DNA of 64,000 nucleotides from an uncultured Algimonas sp. (GCF_947498175.1 NZ_CANMJB010000002.1:1-64000), one strand, 5' to 3'. Positions 34,091-43,176 are shown, counted from the stretch's first letter. The notes: generated by a model from the letters alone, not told the origin. Program-made: numbers and translations.

Positions 34091-35149
34091 ATGCATATTC
34101 CCGACGAGAAACTCCGCCAGGTCGTCGACCGGTTCGAACAGATCGAGGCCCGCATGGGTGCGACGACGGACGGGGAAGAGATCGTGCAGCTGGGCAAGGA
34201 CTATGCCGAGCTGAAACCCGTCGCCGAAGGGGTGCGCCGACTGCAGGAAGCGCGGACCGAGATGGCCGATCTGGAGGAAATGGCGGCCGATCCCGAAATG
34301 GCGGCCATGGCCAAGGACGAGCTGCAGGCCTTGAAGGACTCCTTGCCGGAGCTGGAGCGCGAAGTCTCGCTGCTGCTGCTGCCCAAGGACAAGGACGACC
34401 AGGCGGCCGTCGTGCTGGAAATCCGGGCCGGGACCGGCGGCGACGAAGCCGCGATCTTCGCCGGCGACCTGTTCGCCATGTATCAGCGCTACGCGTCGCT
34501 CAACGGCTGGAAGGTGGAAGTTGAGACGGCGGCCGAGGCCGATATGGGCGGCTTCAAGGAGATCAGCGCGTCCATTTCCGGCACGGGCGTGTATGGCCGC
34601 ATGAAGTTCGAGTCCGGCGTCCACCGCGTCCAACGCGTGCCGGTCACGGAAACGCAAGGCCGCATCCACACATCCGCGGCGACCGTGGCGGTGCTGCCGG
34701 AGGTCGAGGACATCGACATCGACTTCAACATGAACGATGTGCGCGTCGACACGATGCGGGCGTCGGGCGCGGGCGGGCAGCACGTCAACAAGACGGATAG
34801 CGCCGTGCGCATGACGCACGAACCGACTGGCGTGGTCGTGCTGTGCGACGCCAAGTCCCAGCATCAGAACCGCGCCAACGCCGAACGGCTGCTGAAGATG
34901 AAGCTCTACGACATGGAGAAGGCGCGGCAGGAGTCCGAACGGGCCGAAGAGCGCGCGGGGCAGGTCGGCTCCGGCGACCGCTCCGAACGCATCCGTACCT
35001 ACAACTATCCCCAAGGCCGCGTCACCGACCACCGCATCAACCTGACGCTCTACAATCTCGACAAGATCGTCGCCGGCGACGCGCTGGACGAAGTGATCGG
35101 CGCGCTGGTGGCCGAAGACCAAGCGGCGAAGCTGGCGGAGATGCAGTGA
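34091..35149 (+). CDS. prfA: peptide chain release factor 1
   Basis: Recognises UAA and UAG stop codons and triggers peptide release. The 352-residue protein has the alpha-helical N-terminal domain, the codon-recognition tripeptide Pro-Val-Thr in [14 protein letters not shown], and the catalytic GGQ in [13 protein letters not shown], followed by the usual [18 protein letters not shown]. The prmC methyltransferase gene, which often follows prfA, is missing here; downstream lies an inverted repeat and a DGPF gene. The start ATG 34091 is 20 bp after the receptor stop, but RF1 is probably transcribed independently as well. Confidence 0.97.
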   Translation: MHIPDEKLRQVVDRFEQIEARMGATTDGEEIVQLGKDYAELKPVAEGVRRLQEARTEMADLEEMAADPEMAAMAKDELQALKDSLPELEREVSLLLLPKDKDDQAAVVLEIRAGTGGDEAAIFAGDLFAMYQRYASLNGWKVEVETAAEADMGGFKEISASISGTGVYGRMKFESGVHRVQRVPVTETQGRIHTSAATVAVLPEVEDIDIDFNMNDVRVDTMRASGAGGQHVNKTDSAVRMTHEPTGVVVLCDAKSQHQNRANAERLLKMKLYDMEKARQESERAEERAGQVGSGDRSERIRTYNYPQGRVTDHRINLTLYNLDKIVAGDALDEVIGALVAEDQAAKLAEMQ

Positions 35150-35182
35150 GCGGGAGTGGTTTTTGCTTCATTCTCGCGCCAT

Positions 35183-35274
35183 CCTCACCCCGGACTTGAT
35201 CCGGGATCCATCTCCCGACCGTCGACCTGGTGCCGACGTTCCGTGATGGACCCCGGATCAGGTCCGGGGTGAGG
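35183..35274. repeat. dispersed inverted repeat, copy 1
   Basis: Two 29-bp arms (35183-35211 and 35246-35274) with two mismatches, flanking a 34-bp centre. The arms begin CCTCACCCCGGACTTGATCC and end with an ATCCAT/ATGGA motif. A second copy (53302-53394) and a degenerate third (63568-63653) occur in this window, all between genes. Confidence 0.85.
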
Positions 35275-35381
35275 GAAAGAGCGGGAAAAACTCGTCATTG
35301 TGTCAGGATCGCGGCACCCCGAACGTCTTATTCATGGACAGGCCATTCCGGCCCGTCGAAAACGAGACACGGGAGACCGAC

Positions 35382-35732
35382 ATGCAATACATGCTCGCCA
35401 TCTATGAAGACCACGCCGCCTATGCGGACGAACGGGCCATGGCGGACATCATCCGCGCGCATGGCGCCTATAGCGAAATGCTGGCCAAGGCCGGGGTGAT
35501 AAGGGGCGGGGAAGGGCTGGCCGGGTCGGAGGACGCGAAAACGGTCCGCCGCACGGGCTGCCGCAATGCTATTCACGACGGCCCCTATGCCGAAATGCAG
35601 GAACAGCTCGGCGGCTTCTACATCATCGAGGCGGACTCGATGGACGAGGCGCTCGATTGGGCCGCGAAGATGCCCATGGTCGGCGACGGCAGCGTCGAGG
35701 TCCGGCCTTGCCTCGATGTCCCGTCCGACTGA
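35382..35732 (+). CDS. YCII/DGPF domain protein
   Basis: A 116-residue dimeric alpha/beta protein of the YCII-related DGPF group. Typical features are MQYMLAIYEDHAAYA, the central HDGPYAEMQEQLGGFYIIEA with the name-giving DGPx motif, and the end VEVRPCLDVP. The ATG at 35382 follows GGGAG. DGPF genes accompany ECF42-type sigma factors; here the sigma gene starts inside this gene's last codons (17-bp overlap). The biochemical role of DGPF proteins is not established; a modulatory function for the sigma factor has been suggested. Confidence 0.9.
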   Translation: MQYMLAIYEDHAAYADERAMADIIRAHGAYSEMLAKAGVIRGGEGLAGSEDAKTVRRTGCRNAIHDGPYAEMQEQLGGFYIIEADSMDEALDWAAKMPMVGDGSVEVRPCLDVPSD

Positions 35733-36939
35733 GAGATCCGACGGGGCGCCCGCGATCCTGAAGGCGGCCTGGGCGGACCACCGCGTTCCGCTCATGGCGG
35801 CCCTGACGGCCAAGCTCGGCGATCTGGAAACCGCCGAAGACGCGCTGGCCGAGGCCGCGTTGCGCGCCCATCGCAGCTGGACGGCGGCGATCCCTTCCAA
35901 CCCGTGCGGCTGGCTCTACCGCGTCGCGCTGAATGCGGCGCGGGACGGGCAGCGCCGCTCCGCGCGTCATGCGGGCGCGTCCCCAGCCCTGAAACACCAT
36001 CAAAGGACGACCCAGCTTGACGGTCTCGACGTTTCTCCAGACGCCAGGCTTGCCTTGTTCCGACGCTGCGCCGACCCCAGCCTGTCATCCGAACAGCGGA
36101 TCGCCCTGATGCTGTTCCATTTGGCCGGACTGGACTGCGCGGCGATCGCCAAGGCGTTCCTGGTCCGGGAGGTCGCCATCCATCAGCGGTTGTCGCGGGC
36201 GCGCAAGAAATTGAAGGGCGAGAAGGGGAACGACGGCGGAACGGCAGATCTGTCCGCCGTCCGGTCCGCGCTGGAGGTGATCTACCTGCAGAGCTACCGC
36301 AATATCGGCGGCGGCGTGGAAGCCGAAGCGCTGGGCCGCGACGCGCTGCACCTCGCCGGCGCTTTGTGCGAGGCCGGGCCCGACGAGCCGGAGAGCTGGG
36401 CGCTGCTGGCGCTGATGCATCTGCTGGAGGCGCGGCGTCCCGCGCGCCTGACGGACGAAGGGGATTTCGTCCCGTTCGACCGGCAGGACGTGGGCGACTG
36501 GTCCGCGCCGCATCTGCGCGCCGGGGCGGCCGCGATGCGCCGCGCCGCGTCCCGGGCGGAGCGGGCCGAGCCCTACGGCCTGCGGGCTCAAGTCGAGCTG
36601 ACGCGCATAATCGCGCGCCAGAAGGGTGAGCCCTGCGACGCGGCGCTGCTGGCGCTGCATGACCGGCTTGTCGCGCTGACGACGTCCCCGTTCGCCGCCG
36701 TGGACCGCGCGCTGGTGCTGGCGCGTCTAGACGGGGCGCGGGCCGGATTGGACGCGTTGGACGGGATCGACGCCGACCTGTCCGGCCATGCGGGCTGGCA
36801 TCTGGCGAAGGCGGAGCTCCACACCCGCCTGGGCGAGGCGCCGCAAGCCCGGCTGCATCTGAAGGCGGCGCTGACGCTGATGGAGGAGGGGGCGGAAAAG
36901 GCTTTCGTCGCAACCAAGCTCGATTCGCTTCCGGCTTGA
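35716..36939 (+). CDS. ECF42-type sigma factor with C-terminal helical extension
   Basis: A 407-residue sigma factor. Region 2 (about 10-75) contains LGDLETAEDALAEAALRAH and GWLYRVALNAARDGQRR; region 4 (about 110-165) contains LSSEQRIALMLFHLAGLDCA and VAIHQRLSRARKKLK. A long C-terminal extension of about 230 residues is helical and TPR-like (IYLQSYRNIGGG, LLALMHLLEARRPARL), the hallmark of ECF42. No anti-sigma factor is linked to this group; the extension is thought to control activity. Overlap with the DGPF gene supports the assignment. The first ATG after the DGPF core, 35716, is used. Confidence 0.9.
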   Translation: MSRPTERSDGAPAILKAAWADHRVPLMAALTAKLGDLETAEDALAEAALRAHRSWTAAIPSNPCGWLYRVALNAARDGQRRSARHAGASPALKHHQRTTQLDGLDVSPDARLALFRRCADPSLSSEQRIALMLFHLAGLDCAAIAKAFLVREVAIHQRLSRARKKLKGEKGNDGGTADLSAVRSALEVIYLQSYRNIGGGVEAEALGRDALHLAGALCEAGPDEPESWALLALMHLLEARRPARLTDEGDFVPFDRQDVGDWSAPHLRAGAAAMRRAASRAERAEPYGLRAQVELTRIIARQKGEPCDAALLALHDRLVALTTSPFAAVDRALVLARLDGARAGLDALDGIDADLSGHAGWHLAKAELHTRLGEAPQARLHLKAALTLMEEGAEKAFVATKLDSLPA

Positions 36940-36970
36940 CGGGCCCGCCGTCGGCCGTCACTTGAAAGCC

Positions 36971-37948
36971 ATGCTGAAATATATCGCCGCCGCCCTGATG
37001 CTGTCCGCCGCCACGCCCGTTTTCGCGCAAGGCTCGCCCGCCTGCGACGCGCAGGAGACCTTCGCGATCATCGTCCATGGCGGCACCTCGTCCGGAGAGG
37101 TTCGGCAGGAGCGGCTCGATTTCATCGAAACCATGCTGGCCGAACGCCGCGCGGACCTGGCGGACGGGGCGAGCGCACTGGACATGGTGGAAGCCGCCAT
37201 CGTCGCGATGGAGGACAGCGGCCTGTTCAATGCGGGCAAGGCGGCGATCACCAACGCGCAAGGCTTCGTGGAAACGGATGCGTCCATCATGGACGGGCGC
37301 GACCTGGATGCGGGCGCGGTGGCGTCGCAGCTGCGGATCAGGAACCCGATCCGGGCGGCGCGCCTGGTGATGGAAAACACCCGCCATGTCATGATGGTCG
37401 GCGACCGGGGCGAGGCGGCCGTGACGGCGCTGGGCGCGGAAACGGTGGTGCCGGAGGAGTATTTTACCCGCGCCATCGAAAAGGTCAAAGAACCGAAGGA
37501 ACACGGCACCGTCGGCGCAGCCGTGCTGGACCGCTGCGGCGATCTGGCGGCGGGCACGTCCACGGGCGGCTATGATAGCAAGATCCCGGGCCGGGTCGGC
37601 GACAGCCCGATCATCGGGGCGGGCGTCTATGCCGCCAACGGCATCATGGCCGGGTCGGCCACGGGCCACGGCGAGTATTTCATTCGCCACACGGCAATCC
37701 GGTCCGCCGCCGCGCGCATGGAGTATGGCGGGCAGTCTCTCACGGAGGCCGTGCGGGCCAGTATCGATACGATGGACGCATCCGGCACCGGTCGCGACGG
37801 CCGCGATGGGCGCGGCGGCATCGTCGCCGTCGATGCGGACGGTAACTTCGCGGCCGTGCATTCCACGGTCGGCATGATTCACGGTATGGCCAGCGATGAA
37901 ATGGCGCCCACGGCCGACATGACGAACGACTATCGCGGCAAGCCGTAG
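36971..37948 (+). CDS. isoaspartyl peptidase / L-asparaginase (Ntn-hydrolase)
   Basis: Exported N-terminal-nucleophile enzyme of 325 residues. A signal peptide (1-20) precedes the plant-type asparaginase fold: FAIIVHGGTSSG, FNAGKAAITNAQGFVETDA, and the autocleavage site HGT-VGAAV where Thr180 becomes the nucleophile of the beta subunit, then AAGTSTGGYDSK. It would cleave beta-aspartyl dipeptides or asparagine in the periplasm. ATG 36971 gives the signal peptide; a TTG three codons earlier is in frame. The gene ends 78 bp before a DUF2946-like gene. Confidence 0.92.
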   Translation: MLKYIAAALMLSAATPVFAQGSPACDAQETFAIIVHGGTSSGEVRQERLDFIETMLAERRADLADGASALDMVEAAIVAMEDSGLFNAGKAAITNAQGFVETDASIMDGRDLDAGAVASQLRIRNPIRAARLVMENTRHVMMVGDRGEAAVTALGAETVVPEEYFTRAIEKVKEPKEHGTVGAAVLDRCGDLAAGTSTGGYDSKIPGRVGDSPIIGAGVYAANGIMAGSATGHGEYFIRHTAIRSAAARMEYGGQSLTEAVRASIDTMDASGTGRDGRDGRGGIVAVDADGNFAAVHSTVGMIHGMASDEMAPTADMTNDYRGKP

Positions 37949-38025
37949 GATCCGTTCGCGGGGGCGGGGCCCGCCATTCGAAAAGGCTGGACGCGTTTGG
38001 CGGAGTTGCTAGGGACCGCAGCGTT

Positions 38026-38403
38026 GTGACGCGTCCCGCTTCGAATATGCTGCGCTGCCTCTTGGCGGCCGCTCTGCTGGTCCAGCTGGCCATGCGCCCG
38101 GCGGTCGCGACACCGGATATGTCCGGCTATCTCTGTTCGGAAACGGGACGGGCATCGGCCGAGGCGGTCGCGGCTGTGCGCGACCTGCTGGCCCTTGTCG
38201 GTGAAACGGAAAACGACAGCGATCCAGCGCCCCATTGTCCGGATTGCATCGCGCCGAACATCATCGCCGGGGCTCCGCCGCACGGTCTGCTCGTCCCGGC
38301 CTCGCGTCCCCGCTCCGACCAGACGTTCCCGGCACAGGCGCATGCTCGCCCTTGTGTTCGCGGACCGCCTTTGGGATCGCGCGCACCCCCTCTTTCGTCC
38401 TGA
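38026..38403 (+). CDS. DUF2946-like small exported protein
   Basis: A 125-residue protein with an N-terminal hydrophobic segment (about 9-28) and a later HCPDC motif (residues about 69-73), the kind of Cys-x-x-Cys site found in DUF2946 proteins, which often stand near copper-resistance genes. GTG 38026 is used as start; ATG 38047 is possible. It is followed after 45 bp by an outer-membrane protein with a Met/His-rich start, so both may serve metal handling. The family match rests on layout, not on a search. Confidence 0.6.
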   Translation: MTRPASNMLRCLLAAALLVQLAMRPAVATPDMSGYLCSETGRASAEAVAAVRDLLALVGETENDSDPAPHCPDCIAPNIIAGAPPHGLLVPASRPRSDQTFPAQAHARPCVRGPPLGSRAPPLSS

Positions 38404-38448
38404 AGACACGCATCCGAATTCCTTCGTCTTTCAGAACGGACACCTCCA

Positions 38449-39552
38449 ATGACACATCCCTTTCGCGCTGCGGCCCTCGCCGCCGGCGCTCTTTTCGCCT
38501 TGCCGCCAGCCTTCGTCCAGGCTCACGACACGGACCCGACCGCACCTCACGCGCTGGACCACGCCCCGATCGGGGTGATGGCCGATCACCGACACGGCGC
38601 CGGGGAGTTCATGCTCTCCTACCGCTTCATGACCATGGACATGGACGGCAACCGGCAAGGCACGGACCCGATCTCGCCCGAAGCCATCGCCACGACCGTG
38701 CCCAACCGTCTGGCGGGCCAGCCGATGCAGCCGCCGACCCTGCGCGTCGTGCCGACGGACATGCGCATGGACATGCATATGGTCGGCGCCATGTACGGCC
38801 TGTCCGACCGCATCACGCTGATGGCGATGGGAAGCTATCTCGACAATTCCATGAACCATCTGACGTTTGCCGGTCCCACGGGTCCGACCGTGCGGGGCGG
38901 GTTCGAGACCGGATCGCGCGGCTTCGGCGATACGACCCTGTCCGCCATCGTCGGACTGGACGACGGATCGCATAAGAGCCGTCAGGTCAATCTGGTGCTC
39001 GGCCTGTCCGTCCCGACCGGGTCGAACACGCAAACGGACCAGGTCCTGGCGCCGACCGGCATGACCCCGACGCTGCGCTTGCCCTATCCGATGCAACTGG
39101 GCAGCAGCACGTGGGACGCCAAACCCGCGATCAGCTATCTCGACCGGAACGGCCGCTTCGGCTGGGGCGGGCAGCTTTCGGCGCGCGTGCCGCTCGAGCG
39201 GAACGCGAAAGGCTACCGCTTCGGCTCGCGCGGCGAGGCGACGGCTTGGGTCGCTTATGAACCTGCGCCCTGGATATCGGGCTCGCTGCGGATGAAAGGC
39301 GCGACGCAAGGTCGGATCAACGGCGAAGATCCCGTGCTGCGCGCGCCGGTCCAGACGACCGATCCCCGCAATCAGGGCGGCGAGACGCTGGATCTGCTGT
39401 TCGGCGTCAATCTCGCCGCTCAGACCGGAGCCTTGCGCGGACACCGCCTGGGCGCCGAGCTGGGCCTGCCCCTTCACCGCGACCTGAACGGGGTGCAGCT
39501 GGAAACCGACATGACGCTCACGCTGGGCTGGCAATACGCCTTCGGCGGCTAG
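38449..39552 (+). CDS. outer-membrane transporter-like protein with Met/His-rich N-terminus
   Basis: A 367-residue exported beta-barrel candidate. The signal peptide (1-25, ending FVQA) is followed by a His/Met-rich segment (HDTDPTAPHALDHAP, MTMDMDGN, MRMDMHMVGAMYG). The rest is alternating beta-strands resembling the phenol-degradation MetA-pathway transporter family, and ends with an aromatic-rich strand (LTLGWQYAFGG). The Met/His content suggests contact with copper or another soft metal. A DUF2946-like gene precedes it. No ATPase or CopZ/CopA gene is present in the window. Confidence 0.72.
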   Translation: MTHPFRAAALAAGALFALPPAFVQAHDTDPTAPHALDHAPIGVMADHRHGAGEFMLSYRFMTMDMDGNRQGTDPISPEAIATTVPNRLAGQPMQPPTLRVVPTDMRMDMHMVGAMYGLSDRITLMAMGSYLDNSMNHLTFAGPTGPTVRGGFETGSRGFGDTTLSAIVGLDDGSHKSRQVNLVLGLSVPTGSNTQTDQVLAPTGMTPTLRLPYPMQLGSSTWDAKPAISYLDRNGRFGWGGQLSARVPLERNAKGYRFGSRGEATAWVAYEPAPWISGSLRMKGATQGRINGEDPVLRAPVQTTDPRNQGGETLDLLFGVNLAAQTGALRGHRLGAELGLPLHRDLNGVQLETDMTLTLGWQYAFGG

Positions 39553-39567
39553 GCGGAACGTAAGTAC

Positions 39568-39595
39568 GAAGATCCGTCCTGACGGGCGGGTCTTC
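39568..39595. terminator. hairpin after the outer-membrane protein gene
   Basis: GAAGATCCGTCC pairs with GGGCGGGTCTTC around a TGAC loop, 12 bp with two G-U pairs on the plus strand. There is no T run, so it is a weak or rho-aided terminator at best. Confidence 0.5.
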
Positions 39596-39649
39596 GCCGG
39601 CGTATCGGGTCGTTTGACAGCGTCTTCAGTCCCGGCGTAGCGTGCATTC

Positions 39650-40495
39650 ATGCGCACCGCTCTTGCGATCATCCTCCTGCTCCCATTCGTTCCGCTTTCG
39701 GCCGCGGCCGGATCACGCGGACACTGGTCGCCGCCCAAGAGCCAAGCGTCGATGGAGCGATGGGCCGACCGGAAATTGTCGAAAGCCGAAGCCTCCCGCC
39801 TCGAGCGGGTCAGGGAAACGCATCCCGATTTCAGTTTCGCGCGATTCGCGGCGGAGGGCGCTCCCGAATTCGGCGCGACGCGATTGATCCATTTCGAGGC
39901 CAGAGCGTCGCTTGTCGGCCAAGCCAAGCCAGACGCCGTCCTGTCCCTGCATGACGGCGTGACCGGCGCGTTTCTGAAATCCTGTCGATTGCCGTGCGGG
40001 ATTCCGACCTTGCCGGACCGGGACTATCTGCTGGGAATCACGGCTCCCGGTTACTATTCGACGACGCGCCGCCTCAAACGCAACCGTAGCGCGGACAAGC
40101 CGTTCGTAATCCGGATAGGCAAGGATCTGCACCGCTATGCGCGCGACGTATGGACCTGCTGGTCGGATCACGAGAAGGCCGGTTTCCCGGACACCGAGGC
40201 CACGCCTTGCCTGCGCTTGCCGCCGAAAATGCCGAGAGAGGCGAAAGAATCCGGCCATTGCCAGGTGCAATTCGATGTCTCTGCCGCCGGATGGCCAGAC
40301 AATGTCCGCACCTTGCGCTGCAGCGACCCCGTGTTCGCGAAACCGACCATCCGGTCCGTCGAGCAGTGGTATTACGTTCCCGAAACGCAACGCGGTCAGA
40401 CGCTCGTCAGACAGGGTGTCACATCGAAAGTCACGTTCCGCCTGACCGATCGTGACGGAAACATCATTCCGGAAAACGGATGGGACAATCCCTAG
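39650..40495 (+). CDS. exported protein with TonB C-terminal-like domain
   Basis: A 281-residue protein. The signal peptide (1-19) is followed by a middle domain of unknown type with a Cys pair (CRLPCG) and a C-terminal TonB_C-like fold: PPKMPREAKESGHCQVQFDV, LRCSDPVFAKPTIRSVEQW and GVTSKVTFRLTD. It lacks a transmembrane anchor, so it is not an energy transducer in the classic sense; such proteins may bind periplasmic partners. No neighbour suggests its task. The ATG 39650 gives the signal peptide. Confidence 0.7.
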   Translation: MRTALAIILLLPFVPLSAAAGSRGHWSPPKSQASMERWADRKLSKAEASRLERVRETHPDFSFARFAAEGAPEFGATRLIHFEARASLVGQAKPDAVLSLHDGVTGAFLKSCRLPCGIPTLPDRDYLLGITAPGYYSTTRRLKRNRSADKPFVIRIGKDLHRYARDVWTCWSDHEKAGFPDTEATPCLRLPPKMPREAKESGHCQVQFDVSAAGWPDNVRTLRCSDPVFAKPTIRSVEQWYYVPETQRGQTLVRQGVTSKVTFRLTDRDGNIIPENGWDNP

Positions 40496-40564
40496 CGCAG
40501 GTCCATATCCACAATGCAGCGCCCCGATGCTTGATCGCGCTCGCAGTTCGCCTATCTTCGGCCC

Positions 40565-40876
40565 ATGTACTGCATCGTCTATCGTTTCAAACTGAGCGAC
40601 CCGTCGAAAGACACGGAAGCGCGATTCGTCGAGACCTGGTCCGGCATCACCGACTATCTGAAACGCGAATGCGACGCGCTGGGATCGCGCCTGCACCAAG
40701 GCTCGGACGGCGTGTTCTTCGCCTATGCGCAATGGCCCTCCATCGAGGTGTTCGAGCGTTCCGCCGCGCACGAACCGAAGCTCGAATTCGTGGAGATGCG
40801 CCTGGACTGGGCTGATCTGTGCGAGCCGACGGAGATCGTGTTCGCGGGATCGTTGCTGGCGGACCTGTCCAGCTAG
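40565..40876 (+). CDS. ABM-like dimeric alpha/beta-barrel protein
   Basis: A 103-residue protein resembling the antibiotic-biosynthesis-monooxygenase (ABM) fold: MYCIVYRFKLSDPSKDTEAR, the central YLKRECDALGSRLHQGSDG, and YAQWPSIEVFERSA. Members bind small molecules or act as cofactor-less monooxygenases; no specific activity can be assigned. Its stop codon (CTAG) is shared with the convergent galU stop. Confidence 0.7.
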   Translation: MYCIVYRFKLSDPSKDTEARFVETWSGITDYLKRECDALGSRLHQGSDGVFFAYAQWPSIEVFERSAAHEPKLEFVEMRLDWADLCEPTEIVFAGSLLADLSS

Positions 40877-41775
40877 CCTCGGACCCTATCCACGAGTGCG
40901 CGCGCGCCGTCCCCGATCTCCGGATGGTCCAGCGCGTGGGCCAGCACGGCCTCGAAATAGCCGAGCTTGGACCCGCAATCGTAATCGTCGCCTCGATAGG
41001 CGAAGGCATGGAAAGGCGATCCGGCGTCCATGGCACGGGCCATGGCGTCGGTCAGCTGGATTTCCCCGCCCGCGCCCGTTTCCTGCGTTGCCAGCAGGTC
41101 CATGACTTCGGGTTGGAGGATGTAGCGCCCCGTGATCTTGTAGCGTGAGGGGGCGTCTTCCATGGCCGGTTTCTCGACCATGCCGGACATGGCGATCAGG
41201 GGTCCGTCCGGAGGGCTTCCAGGATTTCTGGCTGGCGCGATCACGCCGTATTTGCTGACGTCGCGTTCGGGCACTTCGTCCACGGCGATGATATTGCCAC
41301 CGGTTTGCACGTAGGCGTCCATCATCTGTTTCAGGCAGCCGGGCTCAGACGGACCGAGGGGCTTGACGATCACATCGGGGAGCAGCACCGCGAACGGCTG
41401 GCCGCCGACGATGTCGCGGGCGCACCAGACGGCATGACCGAGGCCGCGCGCCGATTGCTGGCGCACGAAGCTCATCGTGCCTTCCTTGGGGCGCAGGCGC
41501 TTCAGCTCGGCGGCGATATCCGTCTTGTTCCTGCGCGCCAGCGCCTCCTCCAGTTCGAAGGCTTCGTCGAAATAGTCCTCGATCGCGTTCTTGTTGCGGC
41601 CGGTGATGAAGACGATATGCTCGATCCCGGCCTCCAGCGCCTCGTCGACGACATATTGCAAGGCCGGGCGGTCCACGACGGGCAGCATTTCCTTCGGGAT
41701 GGTCTTGGTGGCGGGCAGGACGCGCGTGCCGAAACCCGCGACCGGCAGGACGGCGGTCTTGATCGGGGCGCTCAC
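40873..41775 (-). CDS. galU: UTP-glucose-1-phosphate uridylyltransferase
   Basis: Makes UDP-glucose from UTP and glucose-1-phosphate for envelope polysaccharides. The 300-residue protein starts at GTG 41775 and has AVLPVAGFGTRVLPATKTIPK, the nucleotide-binding signature, VDEALEAGIEHIVFITGR, and KYGVIAP and EKPAMEDAPS in the C-terminal half. The start overlaps the ugd stop by four bases (GTGA). The ugd-galU pair supplies UDP-glucose and UDP-glucuronate, possibly for the polysaccharide of the glycosyltransferase or for sphingolipids. Confidence 0.96.
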   Translation of the reverse strand: MSAPIKTAVLPVAGFGTRVLPATKTIPKEMLPVVDRPALQYVVDEALEAGIEHIVFITGRNKNAIEDYFDEAFELEEALARRNKTDIAAELKRLRPKEGTMSFVRQQSARGLGHAVWCARDIVGGQPFAVLLPDVIVKPLGPSEPGCLKQMMDAYVQTGGNIIAVDEVPERDVSKYGVIAPARNPGSPPDGPLIAMSGMVEKPAMEDAPSRYKITGRYILQPEVMDLLATQETGAGGEIQLTDAMARAMDAGSPFHAFAYRGDDYDCGSKLGYFEAVLAHALDHPEIGDGARALVDRVRG

Positions 41776-43109
41776 TGCGCGGCCTCGGCTTCCGCAGGCG
41801 CCGGATACCCGACATTGGTGTAGGAAAAGCCCAGATCGCGCATCCGCTCGCCGCGGTAGATGTTGCGCAGATCGATCAGGTTCGGGGCGTTCATCAGGCG
41901 TTTGACGCGGTTCATGTCGAGGGCGCGGAACTCGTTCCATTCCGTGATGATGACGACGGCGTCCGCGCCTTCGATGGCTGCAAAGGCGCTTTCGGCATAG
42001 TCGATGTCCGGCATGTGCTTGCGCGCTTCCTCCATGGCCTCCGGATCATAGGCGACGATGTCGGCGCCCTTGTCCACCAGGCGCGGAATGATGGTGAGCG
42101 ACGGCGCGTCGCGCATATCGTCCGTGTTCGGCTTGAAAGCCAGGCCCAGCACGCAGAGGCGCAGGCCGTGCACGTCCCCGCCCAGCGCGGCGACGATCTT
42201 GTTCGCCATGCGCCGCTTGCGCGCTTCGTTGGCGTCGATCACCGATTCCACGATGGACAGCGACACGTTCGCCTCTTCGGCGGTGCGGGCCAGCGCCAGC
42301 GTGTCCTTGGGAAAGCACGACCCGCCATAGCCCGGTCCGGCATGGAGGAACTTGGCCCCGATCCGCTTGTCCAGCCCGATGCCCCGGGCCACTTCCTGCA
42401 CGTTGGCGCCGACCGCCTCGCACAGATCGGCGACCTCGTTGATGAAGGTGATCTTGGTCGCCAGGAACGCATTGGCCGCGTATTTGATGAGCTCCGACGT
42501 GCGGCGTTCGGTGAAGACGATCGGCGTCTCGTTGAGAAAAAGCGGGCGGTAGAGTTCGCGCATCACGCTTTCGGCGCGGCTGTGCTTGGTGCCGACGACG
42601 ACCCGGTCGGGTCGCTTGAAATCGTCGATGGCCGCGCCCTCGCGCAGGAACTCCGGGTTGGACACGACCTCGAACGCGTCGCGCGGGGCATGTTCGGCCA
42701 TGATGCGTTCGACCTCGTCGCCCGTGCCGACGGGCACGGTGGATTTGGTCACCACGACCGTGAATCCGTCCTTGGGAATCAGGCCCGCAATCTCTTCGGC
42801 GGCCGCATAGACATAGGACAGGTCGGCATAGCCATCGCCGCGGCGCGACGGTGTTCCGACCGCGATGAAGACCGCATCGGCGCCGTCCATGGCATCGGCC
42901 AGATCCGTGGTGAAGGACAAGCGCCCCGCCGCCATGTTGCGTTCGATCAGCGCGTCCAGCCCGGGCTCGTAGATCGGCACGCCGCCCGCATTCAACGTTT
43001 CGATCTTGTCCGGATCCTTGTCCACGCAGACGATCTCGTGACCGAAATCCGCAAAGCAGACCCCGCTCACCAGACCTACATAACCCGTTCCGACCATCGC
43101 GACTTTCAT
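41772..43109 (-). CDS. ugd: UDP-glucose 6-dehydrogenase
   Basis: Oxidises UDP-glucose to UDP-glucuronate with two NAD+. The 445-residue enzyme has the Rossmann start MKVAMVGTGYVGLVSG, the central SNPEFLREG and the catalytic Cys265 in GGSCFPKD, then VCVLGLAFKPNTDDMRDAPS. It belongs to the UDP-glucose/GDP-mannose dehydrogenase family; the neighbouring galU supports UDP-glucose as substrate. ATG 43109 is the family start. An inverted-repeat region (43140-43176) lies between it and the divergent sterol-desaturase gene. Confidence 0.95.
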   Translation of the reverse strand: MKVAMVGTGYVGLVSGVCFADFGHEIVCVDKDPDKIETLNAGGVPIYEPGLDALIERNMAAGRLSFTTDLADAMDGADAVFIAVGTPSRRGDGYADLSYVYAAAEEIAGLIPKDGFTVVVTKSTVPVGTGDEVERIMAEHAPRDAFEVVSNPEFLREGAAIDDFKRPDRVVVGTKHSRAESVMRELYRPLFLNETPIVFTERRTSELIKYAANAFLATKITFINEVADLCEAVGANVQEVARGIGLDKRIGAKFLHAGPGYGGSCFPKDTLALARTAEEANVSLSIVESVIDANEARKRRMANKIVAALGGDVHGLRLCVLGLAFKPNTDDMRDAPSLTIIPRLVDKGADIVAYDPEAMEEARKHMPDIDYAESAFAAIEGADAVVIITEWNEFRALDMNRVKRLMNAPNLIDLRNIYRGERMRDLGFSYTNVGYPAPAEAEAAQ

Positions 43110-43139
43110 GCTCACCTCATAGGGCCGCGACTGCGATGC

Positions 43140-43176
43140 GTCACGTGTGACAATTGACAAATTTTTTGTGACGGTG
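43140..43176. promoter_or_regulatory. inverted-repeat region between divergent ugd and hydroxylase genes
   Basis: GTCAC-GT-GTGAC (43140-43151) is an inverted repeat, followed by TTGACA (43154-43159) and a T-rich stretch ending TTTTTTGTGAC. It lies about 35 bp from either start and probably holds one or both promoters; a -10 element could not be fixed. Confidence 0.4.
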
